Below, one piece after another: positions 1 through 8,124 of a stretch of DNA of 43,329 nucleotides. The translations under genes and the position numbers were made by a program. The notes under the pieces were generated by a model. That model saw nothing but the letters and a program-made list of their open reading frames with translations. It was not told where the DNA came from and did not search any database. Location: NCBI GenBank assembly GCA_964394085.1, contig CAYMWF010000012.1:1-43329 (forward strand), in the 5' to 3' direction. Source of the DNA: CAYMWF01 sp964394085 [NCBI: uncultured Gemmatimonadota bacterium]. Its GTDB lineage: Bacteria; GCA-2686955; CAYMWF01. Numbering within the stretch: the first letter of the stretch is position 1; every line of letters starts with the position of its first letter.

Positions 1-109
1 TTCTGCGCATCGCAAATAGTTCAATTGCTGGAATCCCGCGATATTCAGATTCCATTTTGAACGCTAAGACGGTGAGAATTTACTGTTTCCCTGTAGAACC
101 GATTCTGTA

Positions 110-526
110 TTACATCTCCTCATCATCGGTTTCGCCCATAAGCTCAATCAGAATTCTGTGAGTTGTATAAGGATCGATGAAGACTACATTTTTCTGGAGA
201 GATTCCTCCTCATCCAGGGTGCGATATATCCGCAAACCTTTACTCTTCAGGGTATTCATCGTTTTTTGAAGATCTCGGGTTTTAAAACATATGTGATGGA
301 TCCCTTCACCGTGCTTTCTGAGGAATTGTGCGGTTACACTGTCAGAAGTAAGAGGCTGGTAGAATTCAAGGGACATGTCCCCCACTTTCATCCTCATGAC
401 TTTTACCCCATAATCCTTTTGAATATCCACCGAGTCGACTTTGAGCTCAAAAGCATCGCCGAATATTTTGAGGATCTTGTCGATATCGTGAACGGCGATT
501 CCTATGTGATCAACTTTCTTCAGCAT
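110..526 (-). CDS. mce: methylmalonyl-CoA epimerase
   Basis: Converts (S)- to (R)-methylmalonyl-CoA, linking propionyl-CoA carboxylase to the mutase in the cytosol. The 138 residues are the usual length for this vicinal-oxygen-chelate family member. Expected metal ligands are visible: His7 in VDHIGIAV, Gln57 in EFYQP, a His of the GIHHICF motif (77/78) and Glu128 in LIELMG. An AGGAGG Shine-Dalgarno lies six bases before the ATG. It is the last visible gene of the minus-strand propionyl-CoA operon, 111 bases downstream of the mutase stop. I saw no clear terminator between it and the window edge, so the operon may continue, possibly into the B12-binding mutase subunit. The family call is secure; the position at the end of the operon is not. 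Confidence 0.93.
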   Translation of the reverse strand: MLKKVDHIGIAVHDIDKILKIFGDAFELKVDSVDIQKDYGVKVMRMKVGDMSLEFYQPLTSDSVTAQFLRKHGEGIHHICFKTRDLQKTMNTLKSKGLRIYRTLDEEESLQKNVVFIDPYTTHRILIELMGETDDEEM

Positions 527-637
527 TGCAGGCCTCCTACATACGCTATCAGCTTATTTCTCCCGAACCTCATTTAAGCGGCATTTCCGAAATTCATGCA
601 GACTTTCGATCCTTGAAGAATCAGTGTGAAAGCCGGA

Positions 638-2215
638 TCAGCCTTTCCATCTTCCGTGAATATCTTCCAGTATCCCCACGGTTTCTCCCATCGTAGCTCC
701 CGAATCAACCGCGTCAATAAGATACGGCATGATATTGTCATCCCCAACCGCTTTTTCACGCAGCACAGCCAGGGCGCGGTCTATTTTGCCTTTTTCACGT
801 TCATTCTTGAATCGGCTCAATCGCTCTATCTGTCGCTTTTCAGCTGCTCGGTCTACCTGGAGCAAGTCTATTTCTTCATCACGCGATTGGAATTTATTGA
901 CTCCTACAACGATCCGTTGCTCCTGTTCGAGTTCCTTCTGGTAGGCAAATGCACTCTCCTCGATTTCACCCTGGAAATACCCCGACAACACACCCTTCAA
1001 TACACCTCCCATCTCGTTGATCCTGTCGAGGTATAGTAGAGCTTTCCTTTCCATCTCCCCGGTCAGTGATTCCAACATCCAGGAACCTCCCAGCGGATCC
1101 ACGGCATCGGCCACGCCGCTCTCGTAGGCGATAATCTGCTGGGTTCTCAAGGCAAGCTCGGCAGATGATTCCGTAGGTAAGGCGAGCGCCTCGTCCATCG
1201 AGTTCGTATGGAGGCTCTGCGTACCTCCGAGTACTGCTGCCAGAGCCTGCAGCGCTACTCTCACGATGTTGTTCTGAGGTTGTCTGGCCTGGAGTGTCGA
1301 TCCCGCGGTTTGAGTATGGAATCGCAGTTTTAATGATCGGGGGTCGGTAATTGCGAAACGCCTCTTCAGCTCTTCCGCCCAGATTTTCCGGGCCGCCCGG
1401 AATTTTGCGATTTCCTCGAAAAAGTGATTATGACATGCGAAGAAAAAACTGATCCGTGATGCAAGCCGCTCCGGATTCAATCCTGCTTCAGATGCCTTTT
1501 CGAGGTAGCAGAGTCCGTCGGCAATCGTAAACGCCAGTTCCTGGACCGCATTCGCTCCTGCTTCGCGGATATGGTAGCCCGATACTGATATGCTGTTCCA
1601 GTTCGGCATCTCGTCGGTGCAGAACTCGAACAGGTTCACCGCAAGATTCATTGACGGTTCGGGGGGGAAAATATATGTTCCGCGGGCGATGTACTCTTTC
1701 AGAATATCGTTCTGTATCGTGCCGCGCAACCTGGAAAGAGGAATTCCACGCCGAACAGCCAGAGCGGCATACATCGCCAGTATGACAGGAGCAGTGGCAT
1801 TTATCGTCATCGATACCGAAATTTGATCGAGAGGTATATCTTTGAACAGGGTATCCAAGTCGTCAATGGTATCTATCGATACACCGACCCGTCCAACTTC
1901 GCCTCCGGATACCGGATCATCCGAATCGTACCCCATCTGGGTAGGCAAATCGAAAGCTACGGATAAACCCGTCTGTCCCTTTTCCAGCAAATACTTGTAC
2001 CTGCGGTTCGTATCTTCTGCCGTGCCGAATCCCGCATATTGACGCATCGTCCAGAGACGCCCCCGGTACATCGTAGGATGTATACCCCTGGTAAACGGGA
2101 ACTCGCCGGAAGAGCCTATCACTGTATTGAAATCGATGTCGGCCAGGGAATCAGGTGTATAGGATTCAGCGATTTCAGAACCGTCGGAGAATCGGAATCT
2201 TCTTTCCACTGCCAT
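638..2215 (-). CDS. mcmA1: methylmalonyl-CoA mutase, catalytic (N-terminal) subunit
   Basis: Adenosylcobalamin-dependent rearrangement of (R)-methylmalonyl-CoA to succinyl-CoA. The 525 residues cover only the TIM-barrel catalytic domain and stop at GRWKG, so the C-terminal B12-binding domain must be a separate protein, not found in this window. Residues that separate methylmalonyl- from isobutyryl-CoA mutases are of the methylmalonyl type: Tyr60 in MRQYAGF (Tyr89 of the Propionibacterium enzyme) and Arg178 in EYIARGTY (its Arg207). Other conserved blocks are TMYRGRLWTMRQ, GLSVAFDLPTQMGYDSD, GTIQNDILKEY and GGTQSLHTNS. The ATG lies two bases after the biotin-carrier stop, with GGGAG inside that gene's end, so the two are probably translationally coupled. 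Confidence 0.94.
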   Translation of the reverse strand: MAVERRFRFSDGSEIAESYTPDSLADIDFNTVIGSSGEFPFTRGIHPTMYRGRLWTMRQYAGFGTAEDTNRRYKYLLEKGQTGLSVAFDLPTQMGYDSDDPVSGGEVGRVGVSIDTIDDLDTLFKDIPLDQISVSMTINATAPVILAMYAALAVRRGIPLSRLRGTIQNDILKEYIARGTYIFPPEPSMNLAVNLFEFCTDEMPNWNSISVSGYHIREAGANAVQELAFTIADGLCYLEKASEAGLNPERLASRISFFFACHNHFFEEIAKFRAARKIWAEELKRRFAITDPRSLKLRFHTQTAGSTLQARQPQNNIVRVALQALAAVLGGTQSLHTNSMDEALALPTESSAELALRTQQIIAYESGVADAVDPLGGSWMLESLTGEMERKALLYLDRINEMGGVLKGVLSGYFQGEIEESAFAYQKELEQEQRIVVGVNKFQSRDEEIDLLQVDRAAEKRQIERLSRFKNEREKGKIDRALAVLREKAVGDDNIMPYLIDAVDSGATMGETVGILEDIHGRWKG

Positions 2216-2217
2216 AT

Positions 2218-2760
2218 TCAGGACTCCCTGGTCAGGTTGATAATGATATCACCTTGGTCAACGTTGTCCCCGACCTCCACAAAAACCTCTGAAACAAGCC
2301 CCGACTGTTTCGTCACAAGCTCATTTTCCATCTTCATGGCTTCCATTACGGCGACCCTGGTGTTCTTCTCGACATAATCGCCCTTTTTGACGGGAATCGC
2401 GATGATGAGACCGGGCATGGGCGCCTTCACGGTTTCTACAGCCCCTTCTTCTTCCCCGGCTATCCCCATTTCCCGTACTCTGTGAGTTGTTTCATCTTCA
2501 ACCGCCACCTCGTATTCGATTCCACCCAGCATGCAGATCCGTCGTCCGTTTCTCATTCCGACGGTCACTTCGAAAGAGCCGTGGTCGAGGAGCACTGAAA
2601 AATGCTCATTCCTTCCCAGAGAGCAGATATCGACCAGGAAAACACGGTCATCGACCCAGACTTCGGTAAGCCGATCTCCCTGTTTTTTACCGATTTTAAT
2701 CTTGTATTCTCTATCATCGCAGGTAGCGACGAACAATGATCCCGTGGTTGATGATCCCAA
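2218..2760 (-). CDS. biotin carboxyl carrier protein of acyl-CoA carboxylase
   Basis: Carries carboxybiotin between the biotin carboxylase and the carboxyltransferase encoded beside it. The C-terminal biotinyl domain (about residues 110-178) has the biotinylation motif EAMKMEN with Lys143 as acceptor, preceded by the APMPG turn. Residues 1-105 have no motif I recognise and probably dock the carboxylase subunits, like the BT domain of fused propionyl-CoA carboxylase alpha chains. The start is TTG, chosen because AGGAG sits eight bases upstream. It lies 70 bases after the biotin carboxylase gene and two before the mutase. A free-standing carrier means the enzyme is split into three polypeptides instead of the alpha/beta form usual in mitochondria. 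Confidence 0.9.
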   Translation of the reverse strand: MGSSTTGSLFVATCDDREYKIKIGKKQGDRLTEVWVDDRVFLVDICSLGRNEHFSVLLDHGSFEVTVGMRNGRRICMLGGIEYEVAVEDETTHRVREMGIAGEEEGAVETVKAPMPGLIIAIPVKKGDYVEKNTRVAVMEAMKMENELVTKQSGLVSEVFVEVGDNVDQGDIIINLTRES

Positions 2761-2830
2761 AATCCTATCTCCTGGTGCTTGAAGCGTTAAAATACTGGTA
2801 CAGGATTACCGGGTGATGCTGCGTCATCAA

Positions 2831-4336
2831 TCAACCAAAACGATGACGAACCGGCCTGCCGGATGTTTTCCACGCGCTTGCTCGATCGGTTGATTGTGAT
2901 TCACTAATCCTGTCAAGGCGAAATTTCTGTTGATCATTTTCAAGAATCGATGCCGTAATGACGCTGATCAGCTCTGCAAGCTCCGGCCCGGCCGCAGGCC
3001 TGTAATGTTCAGAAACGTATCCCGTATTGAAATTGCCGTCGATGAAAAGAGGGTCACGAAGCACGTGCTGATGGAAAGGAATATTCGTTTTAATTCCCAG
3101 GATTCTGTATTCCGAAAGCGCACGCCGCATCCGCATGATCGCTTCATTCCTGTCACTGCCCCAGGTTATCAGCTTGGCGATCAGCGAATCATAATATAAG
3201 GATACTTCGCCCGAGGGGAAACAGGAAGAATCAAGACGAACCCCGGGCCCACCAGGTTCTATGACTCGGTAAACCGTGCCTGCAGACGGGTAGAAATTAT
3301 TGTATGGATCTTCAGTGCATATCCTGCATTCAATGGCAGCGCCGCGAACCTCTACATGCTCCTGCTTTAAGGACAGGGGTTTATCAGCCGCAATTCTTAT
3401 CTGTTCTTTGACGATATCGACACCGGTCACCATCTCCGTCACCGGGTGCTCTACCTGCAATCTCGTATTCATCTCGAGGAAAAAGAAATTCCGCTCATCA
3501 TCGACAAGGAATTCAACGGTGCCGACACTATTGTAGCCTGTCGCCCTGGCTGCAGCGACCGCTGCTTCTCCCATTTTCTTTCTGAAGTCGTCATCGACAA
3601 TCGGGGATGGTGACTCTTCGATTAGCTTCTGGTGTCTGCGCTGTATGGAACACTCCCTTTCACCGAGATGCACAATGTTGCCGAATTTATCTGCAAGTAT
3701 CTGAATTTCGATGTGACGCGGATTGACCAGCAGCTTTTCGAAATAGAGAGAACCATCCCCGAACGCACTCAGAGCTTCTCCCGAAGCCTGGCTTATGGCG
3801 GTTTCCAACTCCGAAGAGGAATTCACGATCCGCATACCCTTGCCACCGCCGCCGCAAGCGGCTTTCAGCATGACGGGATATCCTATCTCTTCAGCTATCG
3901 CGGATGCCTTGCGGAGATCCTTGATCTCTCCCGTCACCCCGGGGACAACCGGCACGCCGGCTTCTTCCATCGCTTTCCGGGCGAGGATCTTGTTTCCCAT
4001 GACCGACATCGGGGCTGCCGACGGGCCGATGAAAGTTATACCGTTTCTACCGCAGGCTTTCACGAACTCAGGATTTTCAGCCAGGAAACCGTACCCCGGA
4101 TGAATAGCATCAGCACCGGCTCTCAAAGCTGTTTCAATGATTTTTGTAATGTTCAGGTAGCTCTCGGTGGAGGGCGGAGCGCCTATACTGTAAGCTTCAT
4201 CCATGGCCCGCACATGAAGGGATTCCCTGTCAGCTTCTGAGAAAACGGCCACTGACGGGATTTCCATCTCCCTGCATGCTCGCGCTAACCGTAGGGCGAT
4301 TTCGCTCCTGTTCGCCACCAGAATTTTTTTAAACAT
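2831..4336 (-). CDS. biotin carboxylase subunit of propionyl-CoA carboxylase
   Basis: ATP- and bicarbonate-dependent carboxylation of biotin on the carrier protein, the first half-reaction of propionyl-CoA carboxylation. The N-terminus FKKILVANRSEIALR, the glycine-rich loop CGGGGKGMR, and EMNTRLQVEHPVTEMVTG are standard for the AccC/PccA family. I place the start at the ATG giving MFKKIL, preceded by GGAGG at a short four-base spacing; a second ATG lies one codon upstream and an in-frame TTG at 4360 would add eight residues. From the chosen ATG it is about 501 residues. The last 50 or so beyond the usual carboxylase end are low in motif content. With the neighbouring carboxyltransferase and mutase, a propionyl-CoA role is more likely than acetyl-CoA. 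Confidence 0.92.
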   Translation of the reverse strand: MFKKILVANRSEIALRLARACREMEIPSVAVFSEADRESLHVRAMDEAYSIGAPPSTESYLNITKIIETALRAGADAIHPGYGFLAENPEFVKACGRNGITFIGPSAAPMSVMGNKILARKAMEEAGVPVVPGVTGEIKDLRKASAIAEEIGYPVMLKAACGGGGKGMRIVNSSSELETAISQASGEALSAFGDGSLYFEKLLVNPRHIEIQILADKFGNIVHLGERECSIQRRHQKLIEESPSPIVDDDFRKKMGEAAVAAARATGYNSVGTVEFLVDDERNFFFLEMNTRLQVEHPVTEMVTGVDIVKEQIRIAADKPLSLKQEHVEVRGAAIECRICTEDPYNNFYPSAGTVYRVIEPGGPGVRLDSSCFPSGEVSLYYDSLIAKLITWGSDRNEAIMRMRRALSEYRILGIKTNIPFHQHVLRDPLFIDGNFNTGYVSEHYRPAAGPELAELISVITASILENDQQKFRLDRISESQSTDRASAWKTSGRPVRHRFG

Positions 4337-4419
4337 CATGCCTCCGCGGAGTCTGGTCAAACATCCGGTTTACCGATGCCGCCAGAGCTCGGTTCCTGTT
4401 TAGAAGTGCGGTATCCGGT

Positions 4420-5970
4420 TTACAGCGGGATATTCCCATGCTTCTTCGGGGGGAGAGAATCCCTTTTGTTATCGAGTAATTCGAGAGCGCTTATAAGCCT
4501 GGTGCGGGTTTGAGACGGTATTATTACGTCATCGAGATAGCCGCGACCCGCAGCGACGAAAGGATTAGCGAATTTTTCACGATATTCCTGAACGAGCTTT
4601 TCCTTTTTCGCGCCAGGATCGGCGGCATCGGCAAGCTCCTTCTTATACAGGATTTTTATTGCAGCTTCCGGCCCCATGACGGCGAGTTCCGCCGATGGCC
4701 AGGCGTAATTGATATCCCCCCTAATGTGCTTGCTGTTCATAACATCATATGCACCACCGTACGCTTTCCTGGTTATCACGGTGATACGGGGCACTGTCGC
4801 TTCACAGTAAGCATATAGAAGTTTTGCGCCGTGTTTGATAATGCCTCCGAATTCCTGTGCAGTTCCGGGCAGGAATCCTGGAACATCTTCAAAAGTCACC
4901 AATGGAATATTGAAACAATCGCAGAACCTGATAAATCGGGCGCCTTTAATAGAGGAATCAATGTCCAGCACACCCGCGAGCACCGCAGGCTGATTGGCAA
5001 CTATTCCCACAGGCATGCCCCCGAGACGGGCGAATCCGACGATCAGATTCCTGGCGAAATCTTCATGAACTTCCATAAAGTCGTTATTATCAACGACCCT
5101 CAGGATTACCTCTTTCATATCGTAAGGTTTATTCGGATTATCAGGTATGATGCTGTCAAGTTCTTTGTCGGCCCGCATCGGGTCATCCGGGCATTCTATC
5201 CTTGGCGGGTCATCCATGTTATTTGAAGGAATGAAGCTCATGAGCCGCCGGATCTCCTGGAGTACGGCCACCTCATTATTCTTCGAAAAGTGTGCAACGC
5301 CACTTTTTGTTGAATGAACCTCGGCACCCCCCAGTTCATTTGACGTCACGGATTCATGCGTTACCGCCTTCACAACCTCGGGACCCGTGATATGCATGTA
5401 CGAAGTTCCCTTGACCATGAATATAAAATCGGTGATCGCAGGAGAATAAACCGCACCTCCCGCACAAGGACCGAGTACTGCTGAAATTTGTGGGATTACA
5501 CCCGATGCGATTGTATTCCTGAAAAATATTTCGGCGTAACCGCCCAGGCTGACTACACCTTCCTGAATCCGGGCGCCGCCGGAGTCGTTCAGGCCGATTA
5601 CCGGAGCTCCGACCTTCATCGCCAGATCCATTATTTTACAGATTTTCTCGGCGTGAGATTCTGAAAGAGAACCGCCAAAAACGGTGAAGTCCTGGGAAAA
5701 GAGGAAAATTTTTCTTTTGTTGATTTCGGCATAACCGGTTACTACGCCATCCCCGGGTATCTTTTGGGTTTCCAGGCCGAAATCTGTGCATCTGTGGGTG
5801 ACCAGCTGATCGAGTTCTACGAAACTGCCCTCATCCACAAGTAGTTTAACTCTCTCCCGTGCAGTCAATTTGCCTTTTGAGTGCTGGGCATCGATCCTGG
5901 AACGTCCCCCCCCTTCCTCCGCTTTCTCCCTTAAATCTGCTAATCGTTTAATACTCTTCTGTAAATTCAC
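4420..5970 (-). CDS. pccB: propionyl-CoA carboxylase carboxyltransferase (beta) subunit
   Basis: Transfers the carboxyl group from carboxybiotin to propionyl-CoA, giving (S)-methylmalonyl-CoA. The 516 residues are the normal length for the crotonase-fold PccB family. The N-terminal half has [29 protein letters not shown] and [14 protein letters not shown]. The C-terminal half has [34 protein letters not shown] and [13 protein letters not shown]. The start is GTG with GGGAGG seven bases upstream. It is the first gene of the operon and lies about 70 bases behind a consensus promoter. PccB, AccA/AccD-like and decarboxylase beta subunits are related; the mutase and epimerase nearby favour propionyl-CoA as substrate, which is inference. 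Confidence 0.93.
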   Translation of the reverse strand: MNLQKSIKRLADLREKAEEGGGRSRIDAQHSKGKLTARERVKLLVDEGSFVELDQLVTHRCTDFGLETQKIPGDGVVTGYAEINKRKIFLFSQDFTVFGGSLSESHAEKICKIMDLAMKVGAPVIGLNDSGGARIQEGVVSLGGYAEIFFRNTIASGVIPQISAVLGPCAGGAVYSPAITDFIFMVKGTSYMHITGPEVVKAVTHESVTSNELGGAEVHSTKSGVAHFSKNNEVAVLQEIRRLMSFIPSNNMDDPPRIECPDDPMRADKELDSIIPDNPNKPYDMKEVILRVVDNNDFMEVHEDFARNLIVGFARLGGMPVGIVANQPAVLAGVLDIDSSIKGARFIRFCDCFNIPLVTFEDVPGFLPGTAQEFGGIIKHGAKLLYAYCEATVPRITVITRKAYGGAYDVMNSKHIRGDINYAWPSAELAVMGPEAAIKILYKKELADAADPGAKKEKLVQEYREKFANPFVAAGRGYLDDVIIPSQTRTRLISALELLDNKRDSLPPKKHGNIPL

Positions 5971-6040
5971 AGTGGAACCTCCCAGGAAATCTATTCTGAA
6001 AACAAACCTGAGTGATCTAAATCGATATCAATGCGACTTA

Positions 6041-6069
6041 AAAATATTTCAAGCCGCTTGAAGTGTCAA
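6041..6069 (-). promoter_or_regulatory. sigma-70 promoter with internal 15-bp palindrome, propionyl-CoA operon
   Basis: On the minus strand a perfect -35 TTGACA (6069-6064) is followed by a 17-base spacer and a -10 TATTTT (6046-6041, four of six matches). The spacer contains the perfect palindrome TTCAAGCCGCTTGAA (6048-6062; six-base arms around three bases). A repressor bound there would block RNA polymerase. The site is about 70 bases upstream of the pccB GTG. The regulator is not recognisable in this window. Confidence 0.72.
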
Positions 6070-6174
6070 GCTCATGATCCGGACGCTCATGCCCAAGATA
6101 AATTATGAACACTTACATTTGGATTGAACTGTAAAGATAATGGAGGATTTGAGGACAGGATAGAAGTCCGGTCT

Positions 6175-7776
6175 TCAATAGGCCCTGGGTGAAGAATTAG
6201 TCACCTTGCTGAAATCGGCAATATTTGAATCTAATGTTTGGCGAACCGTTCTGCCAAGCTCACCTATTCCGACCGGTTTTGAAAGAAAAGCAACGGCACC
6301 CGCATCCATCAGCTCAGAAGCGAGTTCCTTATTCGAATGACCGCTGAAGATCACTACCGGAATCTCCGGTGCAATCTTGACGATTTCAGCCAGGCATTCC
6401 TCTCCGCCCATCTCCGGCATCAGGATATCCAGAAGAATCAGCTGCACGGTATCGTCCGTCGATTCGATAAACCTGATTGCATCCCTTCCGTTCCCGGCCA
6501 GAAATACCTTGTATCCAAGCCATTCGAGCGATTCCTTGACTACCTCGCGGACATGTTTTTCATCATCGACGATAAGGACACTTTCAGATCCACGCGGCGT
6601 CTGCGTACCGTTGTCGGTTCTCTCGATGCTGCATTTCTTATTCGGTCCCGGGAAAAGAACCTGGAATATGGTTCCCCCCCTCTCACGATTCTTGAAGGAT
6701 ATGTGACCGCCATATGATGTAACAGTATTGTATACAATCGACAGACCCAATCCGGTTCCTCTTCTATCCGGAGTGTCTTTTGTTGAAAAAAACGGGTCGA
6801 AAATCCTGTCGGAATACTCTTTGGGTATACCGGAACCGGTATCGGTAACTTCAAGAAGGCAACAGGAATCAGGATTCAGTTCAGGATTTTTCCGGAAGAA
6901 GGAATTATTCGGCGATGGTTTGCCGGCGCGAACAGTCAGTGTTCCGCCCTGGGGCATGGCTTCTACCGCATTCACGCATAAATTCAGGAGAATCTGCTCA
7001 ATCTCAGCTGAATTGGCGATAATCAGACATTCACTCTTATCAGTTCTGGCGGAAATCTTGATATTTTTTGGAATCGTGTGTTTTAGAATAGAAATCACAT
7101 CGTCAATGACCAGCGAGAAATCTACGAATTCTGTTCCCAGCTTGACGGGCTGAGCGAATCTAAGAATCTTATCTACCAGCTGAGCCATTTTATTTCCGAT
7201 GGTCAGTATGGAGTCGAAATTCTTTCTTGCGGGTGCATCCCTGCTTTTCAGAAGGCCGATCCTGGAGTATCCGGTAATCCCGGTCAGCAGATTGTTGAAG
7301 TCATGGGCCAGCCCGCCGGCCAATGTGCCGAGCGCTTCCATTTTCTGAGCGTGAATCAGTTCGACACGGAGGAGTTCCTTCTCCCGCTCCAGCTGGTGCT
7401 GGCGTAGAGTGAAACGGATCGATTTTTCAAGAATCGGAACAGTAAGGTCCTGTTTCACCAGGTAATCATCAGCCCCCGCCTTCATAAGATCGACAGCAAG
7501 CTTCTCATCACCCATGCCGGTCAGAATAATAACCGGCGTCCTGATGCCTCTTCCTCTAATAGCCTGCAGCATTTCCAGGCCGTTTCCAGGCTCCATCCTG
7601 ATATCAAAGAAAACCAGGTCGAATCCACCTGCAAACAACAGATCCGTCCCTTTTTTAAGTGTCGCCGCATGCACGAATTGCAATTTGAACCCGGGAAGGA
7701 ATTCAAGCAGGCTTTTTACAAAAGCCGCATCATTACTATCCTCATCCACCATTAATATGCGCAAAGATTCTTTCAT
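6175..7776 (-). CDS. soluble hybrid histidine kinase, REC-HisKA-HATPase-REC
   Basis: Two-component phosphorelay protein with no membrane segment or PAS/GAF sensor. Residues 5-125 are a receiver with phosphoacceptor Asp58 (FFDIRM). Residues 143-205 are a HisKA dimerisation domain with His158 in LAGGLAHDFNNLL. Residues 255-378 form the ATPase with the N-box LCVNAVEAM, the G1 box DTGSGIP and the G2 box GTGLGLSI. Residues 398-515 are a second receiver with Asp450 (LLDILMPEMGG). The input is therefore phosphorylation of the first receiver or a protein partner, not a ligand domain. GGAGTG precedes the ATG by five bases. It lies 204 bases upstream of pccB on the same strand, but the strong pcc promoter makes that operon separate. 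Confidence 0.92.
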   Translation of the reverse strand: MKESLRILMVDEDSNDAAFVKSLLEFLPGFKLQFVHAATLKKGTDLLFAGGFDLVFFDIRMEPGNGLEMLQAIRGRGIRTPVIILTGMGDEKLAVDLMKAGADDYLVKQDLTVPILEKSIRFTLRQHQLEREKELLRVELIHAQKMEALGTLAGGLAHDFNNLLTGITGYSRIGLLKSRDAPARKNFDSILTIGNKMAQLVDKILRFAQPVKLGTEFVDFSLVIDDVISILKHTIPKNIKISARTDKSECLIIANSAEIEQILLNLCVNAVEAMPQGGTLTVRAGKPSPNNSFFRKNPELNPDSCCLLEVTDTGSGIPKEYSDRIFDPFFSTKDTPDRRGTGLGLSIVYNTVTSYGGHISFKNRERGGTIFQVLFPGPNKKCSIERTDNGTQTPRGSESVLIVDDEKHVREVVKESLEWLGYKVFLAGNGRDAIRFIESTDDTVQLILLDILMPEMGGEECLAEIVKIAPEIPVVIFSGHSNKELASELMDAGAVAFLSKPVGIGELGRTVRQTLDSNIADFSKVTNSSPRAY

Positions 7777-8124
7777 GATATCACTCCGGCAAAATTCGCA
7801 TTTCCGGTTAATGGTGAAATTTTACTGAAAATCGAGAAGTTTCGTTAAACTCCCGAGGCTCGTAATGCTACAAGCCACCCCCTAATCAGTATTACGGCAC
7901 TTTCCGCAAAATTTTAACGTTTATTCCCGCTTTGACAGGTGATTTTGAGTAACGCCCGGCAGGAAGGATCGACCGGGAGCGTCTTGAAAGGAAATGCTGA
8001 TAATCCAGGAAAACTTTCGCAGACAACTCTGGTGCAGAGAATGAAAATCTGGTAGAATCACCTTCGGGGTCTGACATGAAAATAATTATAAATCGGGAAA
8101 TCCCGAATCGCACCGGAGGTTGAA
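7777..8124. other. divergent intergenic region between the hybrid kinase and C25 peptidase
   Basis: These 348 bases separate two outward-facing genes. On the minus strand a possible promoter for the kinase is TTAACG (7848-7843), 18 bases, TAAAAT (7824-7819). On the plus strand TTATAAAT near 8083-8090 may be the peptidase's -10, without a convincing -35. The palindrome TCGGGAAATCCCGA (8093-8106) follows it, between the likely transcription start and the Shine-Dalgarno GGAGG at 8115. Open frames crossing this region lack plausible start sites and look spurious. Confidence 0.45.

Noticed and set aside
1-109. Terminator or further gene after the epimerase
   Set aside because: No hairpin with a U tract and no open frame with a start is visible in these bases.
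3632-4240. 202-codon plus-strand frame antisense to the biotin carboxylase gene
   Set aside because: It lies entirely within a well-conserved gene on the other strand and encodes no recognisable motif.
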